Positions 25,809 to 39,098 of a stretch of 64,000 bases of DNA are shown piece after piece (the first letter of the stretch is position 1; every line of letters begins with the position of its first letter). A program made the translations under genes and the position numbers. Source of the DNA: Gammaproteobacteria bacterium (lineage in GTDB: Bacteria; Pseudomonadota; Gammaproteobacteria; HK1); assembly GCA_021773645.1 (NCBI GenBank), contig JAJFJU010000010.1, forward strand, positions 1-64,000, read 5' to 3'. The notes under the pieces are model-generated. The model saw only the letters and a program-made list of their open reading frames with translations, ran no database searches and was not told where the DNA came from.

Positions 25809-25832
25809 TTCCGTGTTGGTAAGGAAGGCTGT

Positions 25833-27365
25833 TTATCCAACTTTGATACAGACTCCACCCCGCCGTGGGTCGCCGGTACCCTGGAATTGACCCTTGTGAA
25901 GGGCCACGGTGTGCGTGCCGCCAAAAAAGATATTTTGTTCCGGCCACAAATGGTGGTCAGGGAAGTCAGCGAGCAATGCACCCAGTCGGGATTCGTCACC
26001 ATCAAGCTCGACGCTTAGCCGGCCTTCTTCATAGTGGATGCGTGGTGCGGTTACTGCGGCCTCCACACCCATCTCAAAATCCACCAAGTTGGTCAGCACC
26101 TGCAGGATGGCCGAGCGGATGCGATTGGAGCCACCGGAACCGGTGACGGCGAGCGAGCCGTCCCGACCTGACAGCAGGCTGGGTGCCATCATTGAGGTCA
26201 GGCGTTGACCCGGTGGCCAGCGATGGAAGCCACCCGGATTGAGGTCCGCTTCCCCGAGCATATTGTTGAGCAGGATACCGGTACCTGGAACCACGTAACC
26301 GCAACCCTCTCCATTGGAGAGGCTGAGGCTGGCCGCATTGCCCTCGGCGTCAACGATGCTGATATGGGTGGTGCCGCGCCGTGCCCGGGGTTGCCGCTTA
26401 ATCCGTTGTTGATAGAGCTTGAGTAATTCTGCATCCAGCAGTCGATCACTGGTTTCATTGCCGGCTTCGAGGCGCGCCTCATCGCTTAATTCCATGGCGC
26501 GTGCCAGGGTTTGCAGATGGGCGGGAGAACGAAAGCCCATGCTGCGGATCTCCTCGGCTTCGAGCAGGCCTAGGGCGAAGGCGATGAGTAACCCACCAGA
26601 AGAGGGTGGTGGATTGGTGAGTAAGCGAGTGCCGCGGTAATTAACCATTAGGGGATGGCGTTTTTCTACCTGGTAATTTTCCAAATCGGCACGCGTCAGC
26701 TGCCCTCCTTGTTCCATGTCTTGCCCAATGCGTGCAGAAATTTCACCACGGTAAAAGAGCTCTGCTCCCTCAAGGGCAAGATTTTCCAGTAGATCCGCCA
26801 AGTCCGGTTGGCACAAGGTTTCTCCAGCACCTAAAAGCACATCATCATGGTCCGGGCTGCCATAGAGGGCGCGAGTGTCTGCCGTGGCGGTGTAAAGATC
26901 CTTCACTACGCTAAAAATATAGGCTTGTAGCGAACCGATGGTAAAACCTTGTTTTGCGTGCCCAATCGCCGGGGCCAGCACCTCGTTCATAGGCATACTG
27001 CCAAGATCGCGATGCACTGCAAACAGCGCCGCCACGATGCCAGGCACCGCCACCGACCCCCGGCCTATGTAAAACTCCTGGGTGGTGGTGCCAAAGTCCG
27101 CATGCAAGGGGTGAAAATCCAGTTCTTCCATTGGCCTTGAACAGGCGGGGGTCTGTACAAAGAAGTCGTAGACTCGTGGCGACTCACCAGTTGGTGCCGC
27201 CAGTAGAAAACCACCACCGCCTAGGGAAGCAAGTACCGGCTCCACCACACAGGCGGCGGCTAATGCCGCAAGGGCGGCATCATAGACATTCCCCCCGGCA
27301 CGCAAGACTTCTGCGCCGGCTTCGGCAGTGAGTTCGTGTCCGGCGGAAATGGTACAGCGAGGCAT
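25833..27365 (-). CDS. gamma-glutamyltransferase family protein
   Basis: An Ntn-hydrolase that self-cleaves into large and small subunits and transfers or hydrolyses gamma-glutamyl groups such as those of glutathione. The 510 residues show the autoprocessing/catalytic threonine T332 in RGTTHISIVDAEGN. The substrate motif is LTSMMAPSLL, with the GSGGSNRIRSAILQV loop following. No signal peptide is present at the N-terminus (MPRCTISAGHELTAEAG), unlike E. coli Ggt, so a cytoplasmic location is inferred. It may act on other gamma-glutamyl or acyl substrates. Confidence 0.82.
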   Translation of the reverse strand: MPRCTISAGHELTAEAGAEVLRAGGNVYDAALAALAAACVVEPVLASLGGGGFLLAAPTGESPRVYDFFVQTPACSRPMEELDFHPLHADFGTTTQEFYIGRGSVAVPGIVAALFAVHRDLGSMPMNEVLAPAIGHAKQGFTIGSLQAYIFSVVKDLYTATADTRALYGSPDHDDVLLGAGETLCQPDLADLLENLALEGAELFYRGEISARIGQDMEQGGQLTRADLENYQVEKRHPLMVNYRGTRLLTNPPPSSGGLLIAFALGLLEAEEIRSMGFRSPAHLQTLARAMELSDEARLEAGNETSDRLLDAELLKLYQQRIKRQPRARRGTTHISIVDAEGNAASLSLSNGEGCGYVVPGTGILLNNMLGEADLNPGGFHRWPPGQRLTSMMAPSLLSGRDGSLAVTGSGGSNRIRSAILQVLTNLVDFEMGVEAAVTAPRIHYEEGRLSVELDGDESRLGALLADFPDHHLWPEQNIFFGGTHTVALHKGQFQGTGDPRRGGVCIKVG

Positions 27366-27428
27366 AATGTATGAGTCTCAGAAGTGGTTATAAAGGGTAG
27401 ATTCAAGAGCCAACACACCCTCGTCATC

Positions 27429-27454
27429 CCGGATGCAGCGTAACGGAAATCCGG
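27429..27454. repeat. dispersed intergenic repeat (CCGGAT...ATCCGG)
   Basis: Sequence of the widespread CGTCATCCCGGATG...GGAAATCCGG type, with 6-base arms. It lies between the gamma-glutamyltransferase start and the DUF523 stop, and overlaps neither conserved region. Confidence 0.5.
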
Positions 27455-27456
27455 CT

Positions 27457-27990
27457 TCAGTTTTCAGTTTGCTGCTGAGGATGGTGGGCGTGGATGCGGC
27501 GGAGAAAGGCCTTACGCTGTAGCGGGTCTAGTAGTTCGCTTTCGTCCACCACCGGTAGTTCCGGCAGGGCCTTGCATAGCGCGCGGGCAAAGAGTCCCAT
27601 GCTCTCTCCAACGGATATGCCTATGGAGTCGTGGACCGGGGTGTTGCTGATGCTGCAACTTGGGGAGCGGGCCTTGAATATATAGCCACTGAGTACCAGA
27701 TATTCCGCTGCGATGTGCCGTCCGTAATTTTCCAAATCAGCACTGAAGCTACCCTCGCCATCACATATCCGGACGGCATTGGGATGGGCGGGATTTCCTA
27801 CCAGATGGATTGGCTCTCGTGGTACGGAAAGGCCGATAGCGGTTTCCGGACAGAGGGGGAGCAGGGTGCAGCAGGTGGCCAGTTCTTCGACTATCCATGC
27901 GTTGTATTTGTGCCCACCATCATAGCGTACGGGTTGGCCAAGGAGGCAGGCGCTGACGCCGACGAGCGGCTTGTCATCGGGTGTGTTCAC
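27457..27990 (-). CDS. DUF523 domain protein
   Basis: 177 residues matching DUF523. It has VGVSACLLGQPVRYDGGHK, then LLPLCPETAIGLSVPREPI and FKARSPSCSISNTPVHD. Conserved cysteines (SACLLG, CPE, SPSC) suggest metal or Fe-S binding, but the family has no assigned reaction. It stands alone between repeat-bearing spacers. Confidence 0.88.
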   Translation of the reverse strand: MNTPDDKPLVGVSACLLGQPVRYDGGHKYNAWIVEELATCCTLLPLCPETAIGLSVPREPIHLVGNPAHPNAVRICDGEGSFSADLENYGRHIAAEYLVLSGYIFKARSPSCSISNTPVHDSIGISVGESMGLFARALCKALPELPVVDESELLDPLQRKAFLRRIHAHHPQQQTEN

Positions 27991-28063
27991 CGGTGGATGC
28001 AGGCAGTGAGGAAGGAATAAATGCTCCTGGCAGAGCGTTTGTTTCTGTGCCTTCGTTCCCTGG

Positions 28064-28085
28064 ATACCGGGTCGGAGCCCGGTAT
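28064..28085. repeat. dispersed intergenic repeat (ATACCGGG...CCCGGTAT)
   Basis: A perfect hairpin with 8-base arms and TCGGAG loop, within the common TGGATACCGGG...CCCGGTATGACGG type. A second fragment of a related repeat (AACGGGAATCCAGG) follows at about 28124-28138. The spacer 27991-28167 holds no gene. Confidence 0.55.
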
Positions 28086-28167
28086 GACGGAGGAGATGAA
28101 AGCAAGACCGTCACTCTCGTGGAAACGGGAATCCAGGTGCGGAAATGCGATGGGCACGAGCGGTTAT

Positions 28168-28581
28168 TCAGGCCTGTTCGATGAGTTCCACTGCGTAGCC
28201 GTCGGGGTCTTCTACGAAGGCGATGACGGTGCCGCCATCTTTCAGGGCAACGGGCTGCAGGTTGATTTTGACGCCATCGGCCTCCATGCGTTTGCAGGCA
28301 GTGTGGATATCGGGAACGCCGATGGCGATATGACCGAAAGCGCCACCGTGTTCGTAGGGCTCGTCGTGGCCCCAGTTGTAGGTGAGTTCGATGACGGTGT
28401 GGTTAGCCTCGTCACCGTAGCCGAGGAAGGCAAGTGTGAATTCTCCGGAAGGGTGTTCACTTTGGCGTAACAGCTTCATGCCCAGTTGCCCGGTGTAAAA
28501 GGCGATGGAGTTTTCCAGATTGCGGGTCCGAATCATGCTGTGCAACAGGCGGTAGCCGGTAGTGTGGGTGTTTTCGTTCAT
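28168..28581 (-). CDS. gloA: lactoylglutathione lyase (glyoxalase I)
   Basis: Isomerises the methylglyoxal-glutathione hemithioacetal to S-lactoylglutathione. 137 residues, with the metal-site His near the start (LLHSMIRTRNLENSIAFY), TVIELTYNWG, AFGHIAIGVPDI and the closing Glu in AFVEDPDGYAVELIE. It resembles the Ni-type bacterial enzyme of similar length. It lies 26 bases downstream of dnaE on the same strand and may be read through from it. Confidence 0.93.
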   Translation of the reverse strand: MNENTHTTGYRLLHSMIRTRNLENSIAFYTGQLGMKLLRQSEHPSGEFTLAFLGYGDEANHTVIELTYNWGHDEPYEHGGAFGHIAIGVPDIHTACKRMEADGVKINLQPVALKDGGTVIAFVEDPDGYAVELIEQA

Positions 28582-28607
28582 GATGTATTGCCTTATTAAA
28601 TGGGTGA

Positions 28608-32040
<3,433 letters not shown>

Positions 32041-32051
<11 letters not shown>

Positions 32052-32640
32052 TCAGGGTTTCTAATATTTTACGTACCGGTCGGAATGAGCGTCGGTGCTC
32101 GGCACAGGGGCCGAGGCGCGCGAGGCTGGCGAGATGCTCCCGCGTAGGATACCCCTTGTGACGGGCAAAACCGTAACCCGGATAGCGTGTTTCCATTTCC
32201 TCCATCTCCGCATCTCGAAGCACTTTGGCAAGGATCGATGCGGCGCTGATTTCGGCCACCTTGTCGTCGCCTTTAATGATGGCTTCTACTGAACAAGGCA
32301 GCCGTGGGCAGTGGTTGCCATCTACCTGGACGTGTTCGGGGGCAACGGGCAGGGCGAGTACCGCGCGACGCATGGCCAGCAGGCTGGCCTGGAGGATGTT
32401 GATGTCGTCAATTTCGGTGCATTCGGCGCGTCCGATAGCCCAGCCGAGGGCCTGCTCGCGGATGATTTCGGCAAGCACGGTGCGGCGCTTGGGGCTTAGG
32501 CGTTTTGAGTCCCGCAGGCCTTTGATGGGATGTGCCGGATCGAGAATTACTGCGGCGGCGACCACTGGACCTGCTAGTGGTCCGCGTCCTACCTCGTCTA
32601 CACCGGCAAGGCCGGGCGTGACTACAAAGAGGTCATTCAC
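32041..32640 (-). CDS. rnhB: ribonuclease HII
   Basis: Cleaves RNA in RNA-DNA hybrids, including single ribonucleotides in DNA. 199 residues, with the acidic motif [15 protein letters not shown] and the later [12 protein letters not shown] and [12 protein letters not shown]. It overlaps lpxB by four bases and dnaE by 11, the usual gammaproteobacterial arrangement. Confidence 0.96.
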
Positions 32641-33776
32641 GAGGGCAGGAGTTCGAGTATGGCCTCGGCAGCGCGTGCGCCGGCATCGTTTCCGAGGGTG
32701 GTGCGTATGTGGGAAAATTCATCGGAAAGTTGCTGCCGCTGGTCGTCATTTTCCAGCAGTTCCAGCAGCGCAGCACCGAGACGTTCTGGGGTGGCTTCTG
32801 ACTGCAGCAGTTCGGGAACCAGTTGTTTCCCCGCAAGTAGATTGGGCAGGGCGATATTATTGACCGAAAATAGCGCCTTCATGATATGGAAACTCACCGG
32901 ATGCATGCGATATGCCACCACCATGGGGCGGTTGAGCAGCATTGCCTCCAGGGTGGCGGTGCCGGAGGCCAGCAGAATGGCATCGGCGGCGGCCATGACC
33001 GTGCGCGACTGGCCGTCGATGATACGGATATCGAGCCCCTGGCCCTGTTGCGCCAGGACCTGCTGAAAGCGTGCTTGCATGTCTGCATTGATCATGGGAG
33101 CGATAAAAGTAATGTCTGGACGACGTTCGTTAAGCCAGCGCGCGGCTCCGACCATGGGCTCGGCGAGATAGTCGAGCTCCTGGCCACGACTGCCCGGCAG
33201 CAGGGCGATGTACTCACCCTCAGTGGGTAGATTCAGCACCCCTCGTGCCTTATCTCTGTCCGTATCTGCGGGAATAATGTCAGAGAGGGGATGGCCAACA
33301 AAACTGACCGGTACGTCGTGCTCACGGTAAAAGTCCGCCTCAAAGGGAAACAGGGTGAGCATGCGGTCTACGGCACGGGCTATTTTGCGGATTCGATAGC
33401 GTCGCCAAGCCCATACTGAGGGGCTGACATAGTGGGCCGTGGTGATGCCGCCTTTGTGCAGGCCTTCTTCAAGGGAGAGGTTGAAATCGGGGGCATCGAC
33501 GCCGATGAACAGGGCGGGTGGATTCGCTAGCCAGCGTTTTTTGAGGCGTGCCCGCACCGGTAATAATTCCAGGTAACGCCCCAGAGCCTCGGTCAGCCCC
33601 ATAACCGACAGGCGTTCTAAGGGATACAGGCATTCACAGCCTGCGGCAATCATTTGTGGGCCGGCGATGCCCTCAAAGCAAAGATCGGGACGGCGCTCCT
33701 TGAGGGCGCGAATAAGCGCGCTGGCCAGCAGGTCGCCGGAGGCCTCTCCCGCAACGATGGCAATACGTGGCGCCAT
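32637..33776 (-). CDS. lpxB: lipid-A-disaccharide synthase
   Basis: Condenses UDP-diacylglucosamine with lipid X to the lipid A disaccharide at the inner membrane. 379 residues of the GT-B/GT19 type, starting [18 protein letters not shown], with [17 protein letters not shown] and [20 protein letters not shown]. It is 13 bases downstream of lpxA. Confidence 0.96.
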   Translation of the reverse strand: MAPRIAIVAGEASGDLLASALIRALKERRPDLCFEGIAGPQMIAAGCECLYPLERLSVMGLTEALGRYLELLPVRARLKKRWLANPPALFIGVDAPDFNLSLEEGLHKGGITTAHYVSPSVWAWRRYRIRKIARAVDRMLTLFPFEADFYREHDVPVSFVGHPLSDIIPADTDRDKARGVLNLPTEGEYIALLPGSRGQELDYLAEPMVGAARWLNERRPDITFIAPMINADMQARFQQVLAQQGQGLDIRIIDGQSRTVMAAADAILLASGTATLEAMLLNRPMVVAYRMHPVSFHIMKALFSVNNIALPNLLAGKQLVPELLQSEATPERLGAALLELLENDDQRQQLSDEFSHIRTTLGNDAGARAAEAILELLPS

Positions 33777-33789
33777 TTTCCTTCCCTGC

Positions 33790-34560
33790 TTAGCGAACTA
33801 TGCCGCGACTGGAGTTTTCCAGAAAGGCGACCAAGGGGATGATGTCGTCACATTCGGCGGCCATGGCCCGCAATTCCCGGAGCGCTTGATCTATAGTAAG
33901 TCGTTGTTTATATAGCACCTTATAAGCGCGTTTCAGTTGCAGCAGGCTGTGGGTGGTGAAGCCCCGGCGTTTCAGCCCTTCGCTATTGAGGCCGTGGGGG
34001 GAGGCACTATTGCCGGAGACGGTGACGTAGGGGGGAACGTCTTTCAGAATCACCGTACTCATGGCGGAAAAACTGTGGGCACCGATGGCACAGAACTGGT
34101 GTATCACGGTAAAAGCGCCAAGAATGACGTGATCCTCTACCCGCACATGCCCCGCAAGAGTGCTGCCGTTTGCGAGTATGGTATGGCTTCCCAACTCACA
34201 ATCGTGGGCGATGTGCACATAGGCCATGATCCAGTTGTCGTTGCCGATACGGGTGAGACCGCCGCCATCATCGGTACCGCGGTTGAAGGTACAAAACTCG
34301 CGAATGGTGTTGCCGTCACCGATTTCAAGACGTGATTTTTCGCCCGCGTATTTTTTGTCCTGCGGAGCATCGCCCAAGGCATTGAAGGGATAAATATGGT
34401 TATCGCGGCCAATGCAGGTCGGGCCATTGATGATCACATGGGCATCAATTTGGGTATTCTCTCCGATCTCTACATCGGCACCGATGATCGACCAGGGGCC
34501 GACACTGACCCCGGGAGCGAGACGAGCTCTGTCATCGATGATGGCGCTGGGATGAATCAA
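33790..34560 (-). CDS. lpxA: UDP-N-acetylglucosamine acyltransferase
   Basis: The first lipid A step: transfers (R)-3-hydroxyacyl from ACP to UDP-GlcNAc. 256 residues, a left-handed beta-helix of hexapeptide repeats. The catalytic His region [15 protein letters not shown] is followed by [13 protein letters not shown] and a helical C-terminus. It starts at an ATGA overlap with fabZ. Confidence 0.96.
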   Translation of the reverse strand: MIHPSAIIDDRARLAPGVSVGPWSIIGADVEIGENTQIDAHVIINGPTCIGRDNHIYPFNALGDAPQDKKYAGEKSRLEIGDGNTIREFCTFNRGTDDGGGLTRIGNDNWIMAYVHIAHDCELGSHTILANGSTLAGHVRVEDHVILGAFTVIHQFCAIGAHSFSAMSTVILKDVPPYVTVSGNSASPHGLNSEGLKRRGFTTHSLLQLKRAYKVLYKQRLTIDQALRELRAMAAECDDIIPLVAFLENSSRGIVR

Positions 34561-35006
34561 GAATCCAGATCCTTCAGGGCCCCCATAAGTTCAGCACTGG
34601 CTGCGAGATCGCCCTCCACCGTGGCCTTTGCCTTGACCTTGCACATGCTGCGGGTTAGGCGCATCACTTCTACCTCAATACGCAATTGATCTCCGGGCTC
34701 CACGGGTCGGCGAAAACGCGCCTTGTCGGCACCGACGAAGTAATAGAGCACTGAATCCGAGGGGGATAGCCCGAGGGAAATCATCGCTAAGATCCCCGTG
34801 GCTTGGGCCATGGCCTCTAGCGTTAGCACTGCTGGCATCACTGGCTTGCTCGGAAAATGGCCTTGAAAAAAAGGCTCATTAAAACTCACGTTTTTAATTG
34901 CGATGAGTGACTTTTCCGGCTCGATTTCTAGCACTCGGTCGAGGAGCAAGAAGGGATAGCGGTGCGGGAGGTACTGGAGAATCTCATTGATGTCCATGCT
35001 GGGCAC
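34557..35006 (-). CDS. fabZ: 3-hydroxyacyl-ACP dehydratase FabZ
   Basis: Dehydrates 3-hydroxyacyl-ACP in fatty acid elongation. 149 residues of hot-dog fold. It opens [20 protein letters not shown] with the catalytic His, then [21 protein letters not shown] with the second His and Glu region. It competes with LpxA and LpxD for hydroxyacyl-ACP, which fits its place between them. Confidence 0.96.
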   Translation of the reverse strand: MPSMDINEILQYLPHRYPFLLLDRVLEIEPEKSLIAIKNVSFNEPFFQGHFPSKPVMPAVLTLEAMAQATGILAMISLGLSPSDSVLYYFVGADKARFRRPVEPGDQLRIEVEVMRLTRSMCKVKAKATVEGDLAASAELMGALKDLDS

Positions 35007-35072
35007 TGTTTTGCTTCCTGTTTATAGTGTTGTGAAGGTGGCTAATGTCTGCAACTGGTCTGCGCCAATAGG

Positions 35073-36086
35073 CTACTTAAGTTTGCGTTCGAGTGCCTTG
35101 ATGCGCTTTGCCATATCGTCCAGATGCAGCATGCGTATGACATTGCGTCGCCACACTTTGTTTTCCTGAATGGGGACGCCCGACGAATAGACTCCGGCCT
35201 TGCTGATGGAGTTGGGAACGCTGGAAGTGGCCGTCAGGTGGACATCATCGGCTATTTCCAAATGACCACCGATGGCGGCGGCACCACCAATGGTGCAGCG
35301 CTTGCCAATATGCGCACTACCGGCGATGGCAGTGCAGCCGGCGATGGCAGTGTGGGCACCAATGCGGACGTTGTGTCCTACCTGGACCAAATTATCGAGT
35401 TTGACACCCTCTTCAAGTATCGTATCTTCAAGGGCGCCACGGTCAACAGAGGTATTGGCACCGATCTCTACATCATCGCCAATGATCACGCTGCCCAGTT
35501 GTGGCACTTTGATCCAGGCCTCTCCGTCATTGGCGATACCAAAGCCATCGGCACCGATAACGACGCCGGGATGTAGCCGTACTCGTTTGCCAATTTGTAC
35601 CCCACGACACAGGGTGACATTGGCGCTAAGCCAGCTTTGCTCTTCTACTGAGACATTTTCTAGAATAACGCAGCCAGGACCAATGTAGCAGCCGGCTGCG
35701 ATGGAAACGCCCTCAGATATCACGGCATTGGCATCGATATGGGCACTGCTATCAATATGGGCGCTGGCATGTACGCTGGCGGAAGAGTGTATGCCGGGTG
35801 CCGCTATGGGCTCAGGATTTAGCAAAGTGGCCGCTTGAGCGTAGCCAAGGTAGGGGTTATCCATGACCAGCGTGGCTACCGGAGCCTCTTCCTGATCGGC
35901 TTCAGCCAGAATAACTACGCTAGCGTGGGTTTCTTTGAGAAAACGACGATAGCGCCGATTAGAGAAAAAACTGAGCTGACCCGGAGTCGCATTGCCCAGG
36001 GTTGCGACGCTTTCAATCACCGTTGCAGGATCGCCGTTAAGCGTAGCCTTCAGGGTGGCGGAAAGTTCTTTGAGTGTAAGGCTCAC
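35073..36086 (-). CDS. lpxD: UDP-3-O-(3-hydroxyacyl)glucosamine N-acyltransferase
   Basis: The third lipid A step. 337 residues: an N-terminal uridine-binding domain (LSATLKATLNGD to about 100), then a hexapeptide-repeat beta-helix with HPGVVIGADGFGIANDG and LVQVGHNVRIGAHTAIAG (catalytic His). A short helical C-terminus follows. It lies 66 bases upstream of fabZ. Confidence 0.96.
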   Translation of the reverse strand: MSLTLKELSATLKATLNGDPATVIESVATLGNATPGQLSFFSNRRYRRFLKETHASVVILAEADQEEAPVATLVMDNPYLGYAQAATLLNPEPIAAPGIHSSASVHASAHIDSSAHIDANAVISEGVSIAAGCYIGPGCVILENVSVEEQSWLSANVTLCRGVQIGKRVRLHPGVVIGADGFGIANDGEAWIKVPQLGSVIIGDDVEIGANTSVDRGALEDTILEEGVKLDNLVQVGHNVRIGAHTAIAGCTAIAGSAHIGKRCTIGGAAAIGGHLEIADDVHLTATSSVPNSISKAGVYSSGVPIQENKVWRRNVIRMLHLDDMAKRIKALERKLK

Positions 36087-36100
36087 TGCGGATATCCGTG

Positions 36101-36661
36101 TTATTGAGGGCTTTTCTTGGGACTCCTAGCCCGCTCAAATTCTGTTCGCAGTTGAGCCGTGACTTTGTTAGTGATGTTGACGCGATCCGCTGCAAAGAGC
36201 ACGCCCTCGCCGACAACGATGTCGTAGCCGCTGGCTCGTGCCACCGTATCGATGGCTCTTAACACTATTTTCTGCAGCTTTACCCGCTCCTGATTCTGGC
36301 GCAGGTTACTGTCCTCACGGAATTCATCGAATTCGCGCTGAAGATTACGTTTTTTTGCACGCAATTCCTGGGTGGTGCGCTGTTTGGCTGACTGGGTCAT
36401 GACTGAACCGTCTCGTACCAGCTTGTCTTCCAACTTACGTAGTTCTTTTTGCTGAGCAATGAGTTTACGGTCTCGCGGAGCAAATTCGGCCTCGATACGC
36501 TTTTTTGCAGCTTCTTTTTGAGGTGAGTCGTTTAGGGCTCGAGCTGCGTTGACATAGCCAACCTTGATGGCTTCTACAGCATTTACCGAGGTGCTGAAAG
36601 CGATGGCGGCTGTTAGGGCCAGTGCGGTGTACACGGATTGAGTAGTCAATTTAAGAGTCAT
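36101..36661 (-). CDS. skp: periplasmic chaperone Skp (OmpH)
   Basis: Holds unfolded outer-membrane proteins in transit to BamA. 186 residues, with a signal peptide (about 1-28, ending FSTSVNAVEA) and IKVGYVNAARALNDSPQ. A long Lys/Glu/Arg-rich coiled-coil region forms the tentacles. It sits between bamA and lpxD, the standard place. Confidence 0.93.
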   Translation of the reverse strand: MTLKLTTQSVYTALALTAAIAFSTSVNAVEAIKVGYVNAARALNDSPQKEAAKKRIEAEFAPRDRKLIAQQKELRKLEDKLVRDGSVMTQSAKQRTTQELRAKKRNLQREFDEFREDSNLRQNQERVKLQKIVLRAIDTVARASGYDIVVGEGVLFAADRVNITNKVTAQLRTEFERARSPKKSPQ

Positions 36662-36663
36662 GG

Positions 36664-38955
36664 CTAGAAACTGGTCCCAAAGGTGAATTGAAAGGATTGA
36701 GTGTCATCAGTCGATTCTTTTTTCAAGGGAGCGGCGATGCTGACCGTCATGGCTCCGAGTGGTGAGAGCCACACCGCTGATACGCCAACGGCGCTACGTA
36801 AATCGCCGACATCAAAATCTTGGTTCGGACCATAGACATTGCCTATATCGACGAAGCTGGTGAGTCGGACTGAGCGCGTGTTTGGTGCGAAGGGTACGGG
36901 CAAAATGATCTCCGCATTACCCACCATTTTCAGATCTCCGCCCATAGGATCACCATTACTGTCCCGTGGCCCCAGGGTGTTGGCTTCAAAACCACGTACT
37001 GTGCGGATGCCGCCAACAAAGAAATTGTCGATAAGTGGTAGGCGCTCAGTATCGAGGTAACCGTCACCATAGCCAATTTCGCCATTGAGAATCAGGGTAA
37101 AGCGCTTGGTTAACGGAAAAAATTGTTGGTGGCGCGCAGTTGCCTTGAAATAGGTGAGGTCACTACCAGGAACCGCAACTTCACCGGATAGCCGGGTGAG
37201 ACCGCCGCTATCCGGGAAAATTCGCCGGTTACGGGTGTCATGAGTCCAGCCTGCATCCAACAGAAAGGTATTAAAGCTGTCGCCATTGCGCGTTCTAAAG
37301 TTCAACACCTCCGCCGATGGCAAACCGCCGACCTTGAAGTCCGTGCGTTCTGCGGAGAAGCCCACACGCACGGTTTCTGTTTCATTGATGGGGAGACCAA
37401 ATGAGACGCCACCACCTATTTCATCCAGGGTGTAGTCGGAAAGGTTATCTTCACCGGCATCAGTGGTGCGGTAGTAACCGTTGAAACCCCGGCTGATACC
37501 GTCATCCGTGTAGTAGGGATTTAAGTATCCCAGGCTAAAATTTCGGTTGACGGTACTATTATTGAAAACGCCGGTGACACTGTTGCCGGTACCGAGAAAG
37601 TTATCCTGGCTGATGCTGGTCTGCACCACCACGCCCTGGGACTGGGAAAACCCGAGGCCCGCGGAGAGATTGCCTGAGGGCTGCTCAACGACGGTGAAAT
37701 TTACGTCTACCTGGTCGGCGGTGCCCGGTACCGCCGGGGTTTCCACATTAACTTCTTTAAAATAGCCGAGTCGCTCCAGGCGTACCCGGGAACGCTCGAT
37801 GGCACTGGTGGAGGCACTGGCGCTCTCGATCTGACGCATTTCCCGGCGCAGCACATCGTCTTTAGTCTTGGTGTTGCCTTCAAAATTAATTCGCCGTACA
37901 TAGACCCGTTTACCCGGATCCAGGAAAAAGGTCAGGGCGACCTCTTTTTTCTCCTCATTAATATCGGGGACCGCATTCACATTGGCAAAGGCGTAGCCAT
38001 CGTTGCCGAGGCGGTCCGCTAGCTGATTGCGAGTGTCGGCCACTTCTTTGCGGGAAAACACCTTACTGCGTTGAACCTTTACTAGTTTGAATAACTCTTC
38101 CTCCGGCACATCGAAATTACCGGCGAGGCGGATGTCGGACACCCGATACTGGTCACCTTCCGTAACATTTACCGTGACGTAGATGTCTTTTTTGTCTGGC
38201 GTGATAGAGACCTGGGTGGAATCGATGTTGAAATTGATATAGCCATTATCGAGATAGAAGGAGCGTAATGACTCCAGATCGGCACCGAGCTTTTGCTTGG
38301 AGTATTGGTCCGATTTGGTAAATACTGAAAGCATTTTTGTGGTGCTTAACTTGAATAGATCCAGCAGATCCTCTTCTTCATAGCTGTCGTTGCCAACGAT
38401 ATTGATCTGACGAATCCGTGCGGCCTTACCCTCGGTCACATCAAAGTTGACCGATACCCGGTTACGCTCCAGCGGTGTAATAGTGCTTTCAATCTGTACC
38501 CCGTACTTGCCCAAGCCAAAATAGGAACGCTGCAATTCCTGCTCGACTTTCTCGAACACGGTGCGGTTGAACACTCGTCCAGTGGAAAATCCAACCTGCT
38601 TGAGGGAATCAAGCAATTCGTCCGTTTCAATGGATTTGTTGCCGGAGAAGGTAATGCCGGCGATGGATGCGCGCTCATGGACCACCACCACCAGGGTATT
38701 ATTTTCCTGTTCCAGACGGACATCTTTGAAGAAGCCGGTCTTGAACAGCGTGCGGATGGCCTCGGCGTTACGGCCTTCATCCACCGTATCTCCCACCTTG
38801 ATCGGCAGGTAGTTGAAGACGGTGCCGGCAGAAATGCGCTGCAAGCCCTCGAGGCGAATGTCTTTGACTGTAAAGGGTTCAAAGGCAAAGCTACTTTGTG
38901 GCAGCAGTAGCAGGGTGAGGAGGGCGGTGATCAGGAACTTCGGTAGTCGGTGCAT
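36664..38955 (-). CDS. bamA: outer membrane protein assembly factor BamA
   Basis: The core of the BAM complex that folds beta-barrel proteins into the outer membrane. 763 residues: a signal peptide ending SFA, five POTRA domains (from FTVKDIRLEGLQRISAGTV to about 420) and a C-terminal Omp85 barrel. The conserved loop RGF appears in GIRTVRGFEANTLGPRDSNG. The chain ends with an aromatic residue (FQFTFGTSF), as needed for barrel recognition. Confidence 0.97.
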   Translation of the reverse strand: MHRLPKFLITALLTLLLLPQSSFAFEPFTVKDIRLEGLQRISAGTVFNYLPIKVGDTVDEGRNAEAIRTLFKTGFFKDVRLEQENNTLVVVVHERASIAGITFSGNKSIETDELLDSLKQVGFSTGRVFNRTVFEKVEQELQRSYFGLGKYGVQIESTITPLERNRVSVNFDVTEGKAARIRQINIVGNDSYEEEDLLDLFKLSTTKMLSVFTKSDQYSKQKLGADLESLRSFYLDNGYINFNIDSTQVSITPDKKDIYVTVNVTEGDQYRVSDIRLAGNFDVPEEELFKLVKVQRSKVFSRKEVADTRNQLADRLGNDGYAFANVNAVPDINEEKKEVALTFFLDPGKRVYVRRINFEGNTKTKDDVLRREMRQIESASASTSAIERSRVRLERLGYFKEVNVETPAVPGTADQVDVNFTVVEQPSGNLSAGLGFSQSQGVVVQTSISQDNFLGTGNSVTGVFNNSTVNRNFSLGYLNPYYTDDGISRGFNGYYRTTDAGEDNLSDYTLDEIGGGVSFGLPINETETVRVGFSAERTDFKVGGLPSAEVLNFRTRNGDSFNTFLLDAGWTHDTRNRRIFPDSGGLTRLSGEVAVPGSDLTYFKATARHQQFFPLTKRFTLILNGEIGYGDGYLDTERLPLIDNFFVGGIRTVRGFEANTLGPRDSNGDPMGGDLKMVGNAEIILPVPFAPNTRSVRLTSFVDIGNVYGPNQDFDVGDLRSAVGVSAVWLSPLGAMTVSIAAPLKKESTDDTQSFQFTFGTSF

Positions 38956-39098
38956 GTAACCCTTAATCTTGTTGTGCGTAGCGCGCTCCTGACCGGCAGG
39001 AGGTAGGCACCACGGGGTTTCCAGGGAGCCGCAGAATAGCCCTGCCCCTGGTCGCTGGCTGGAGCATCATGCCAGCGTGTGACGACAAACTTCAGTGC

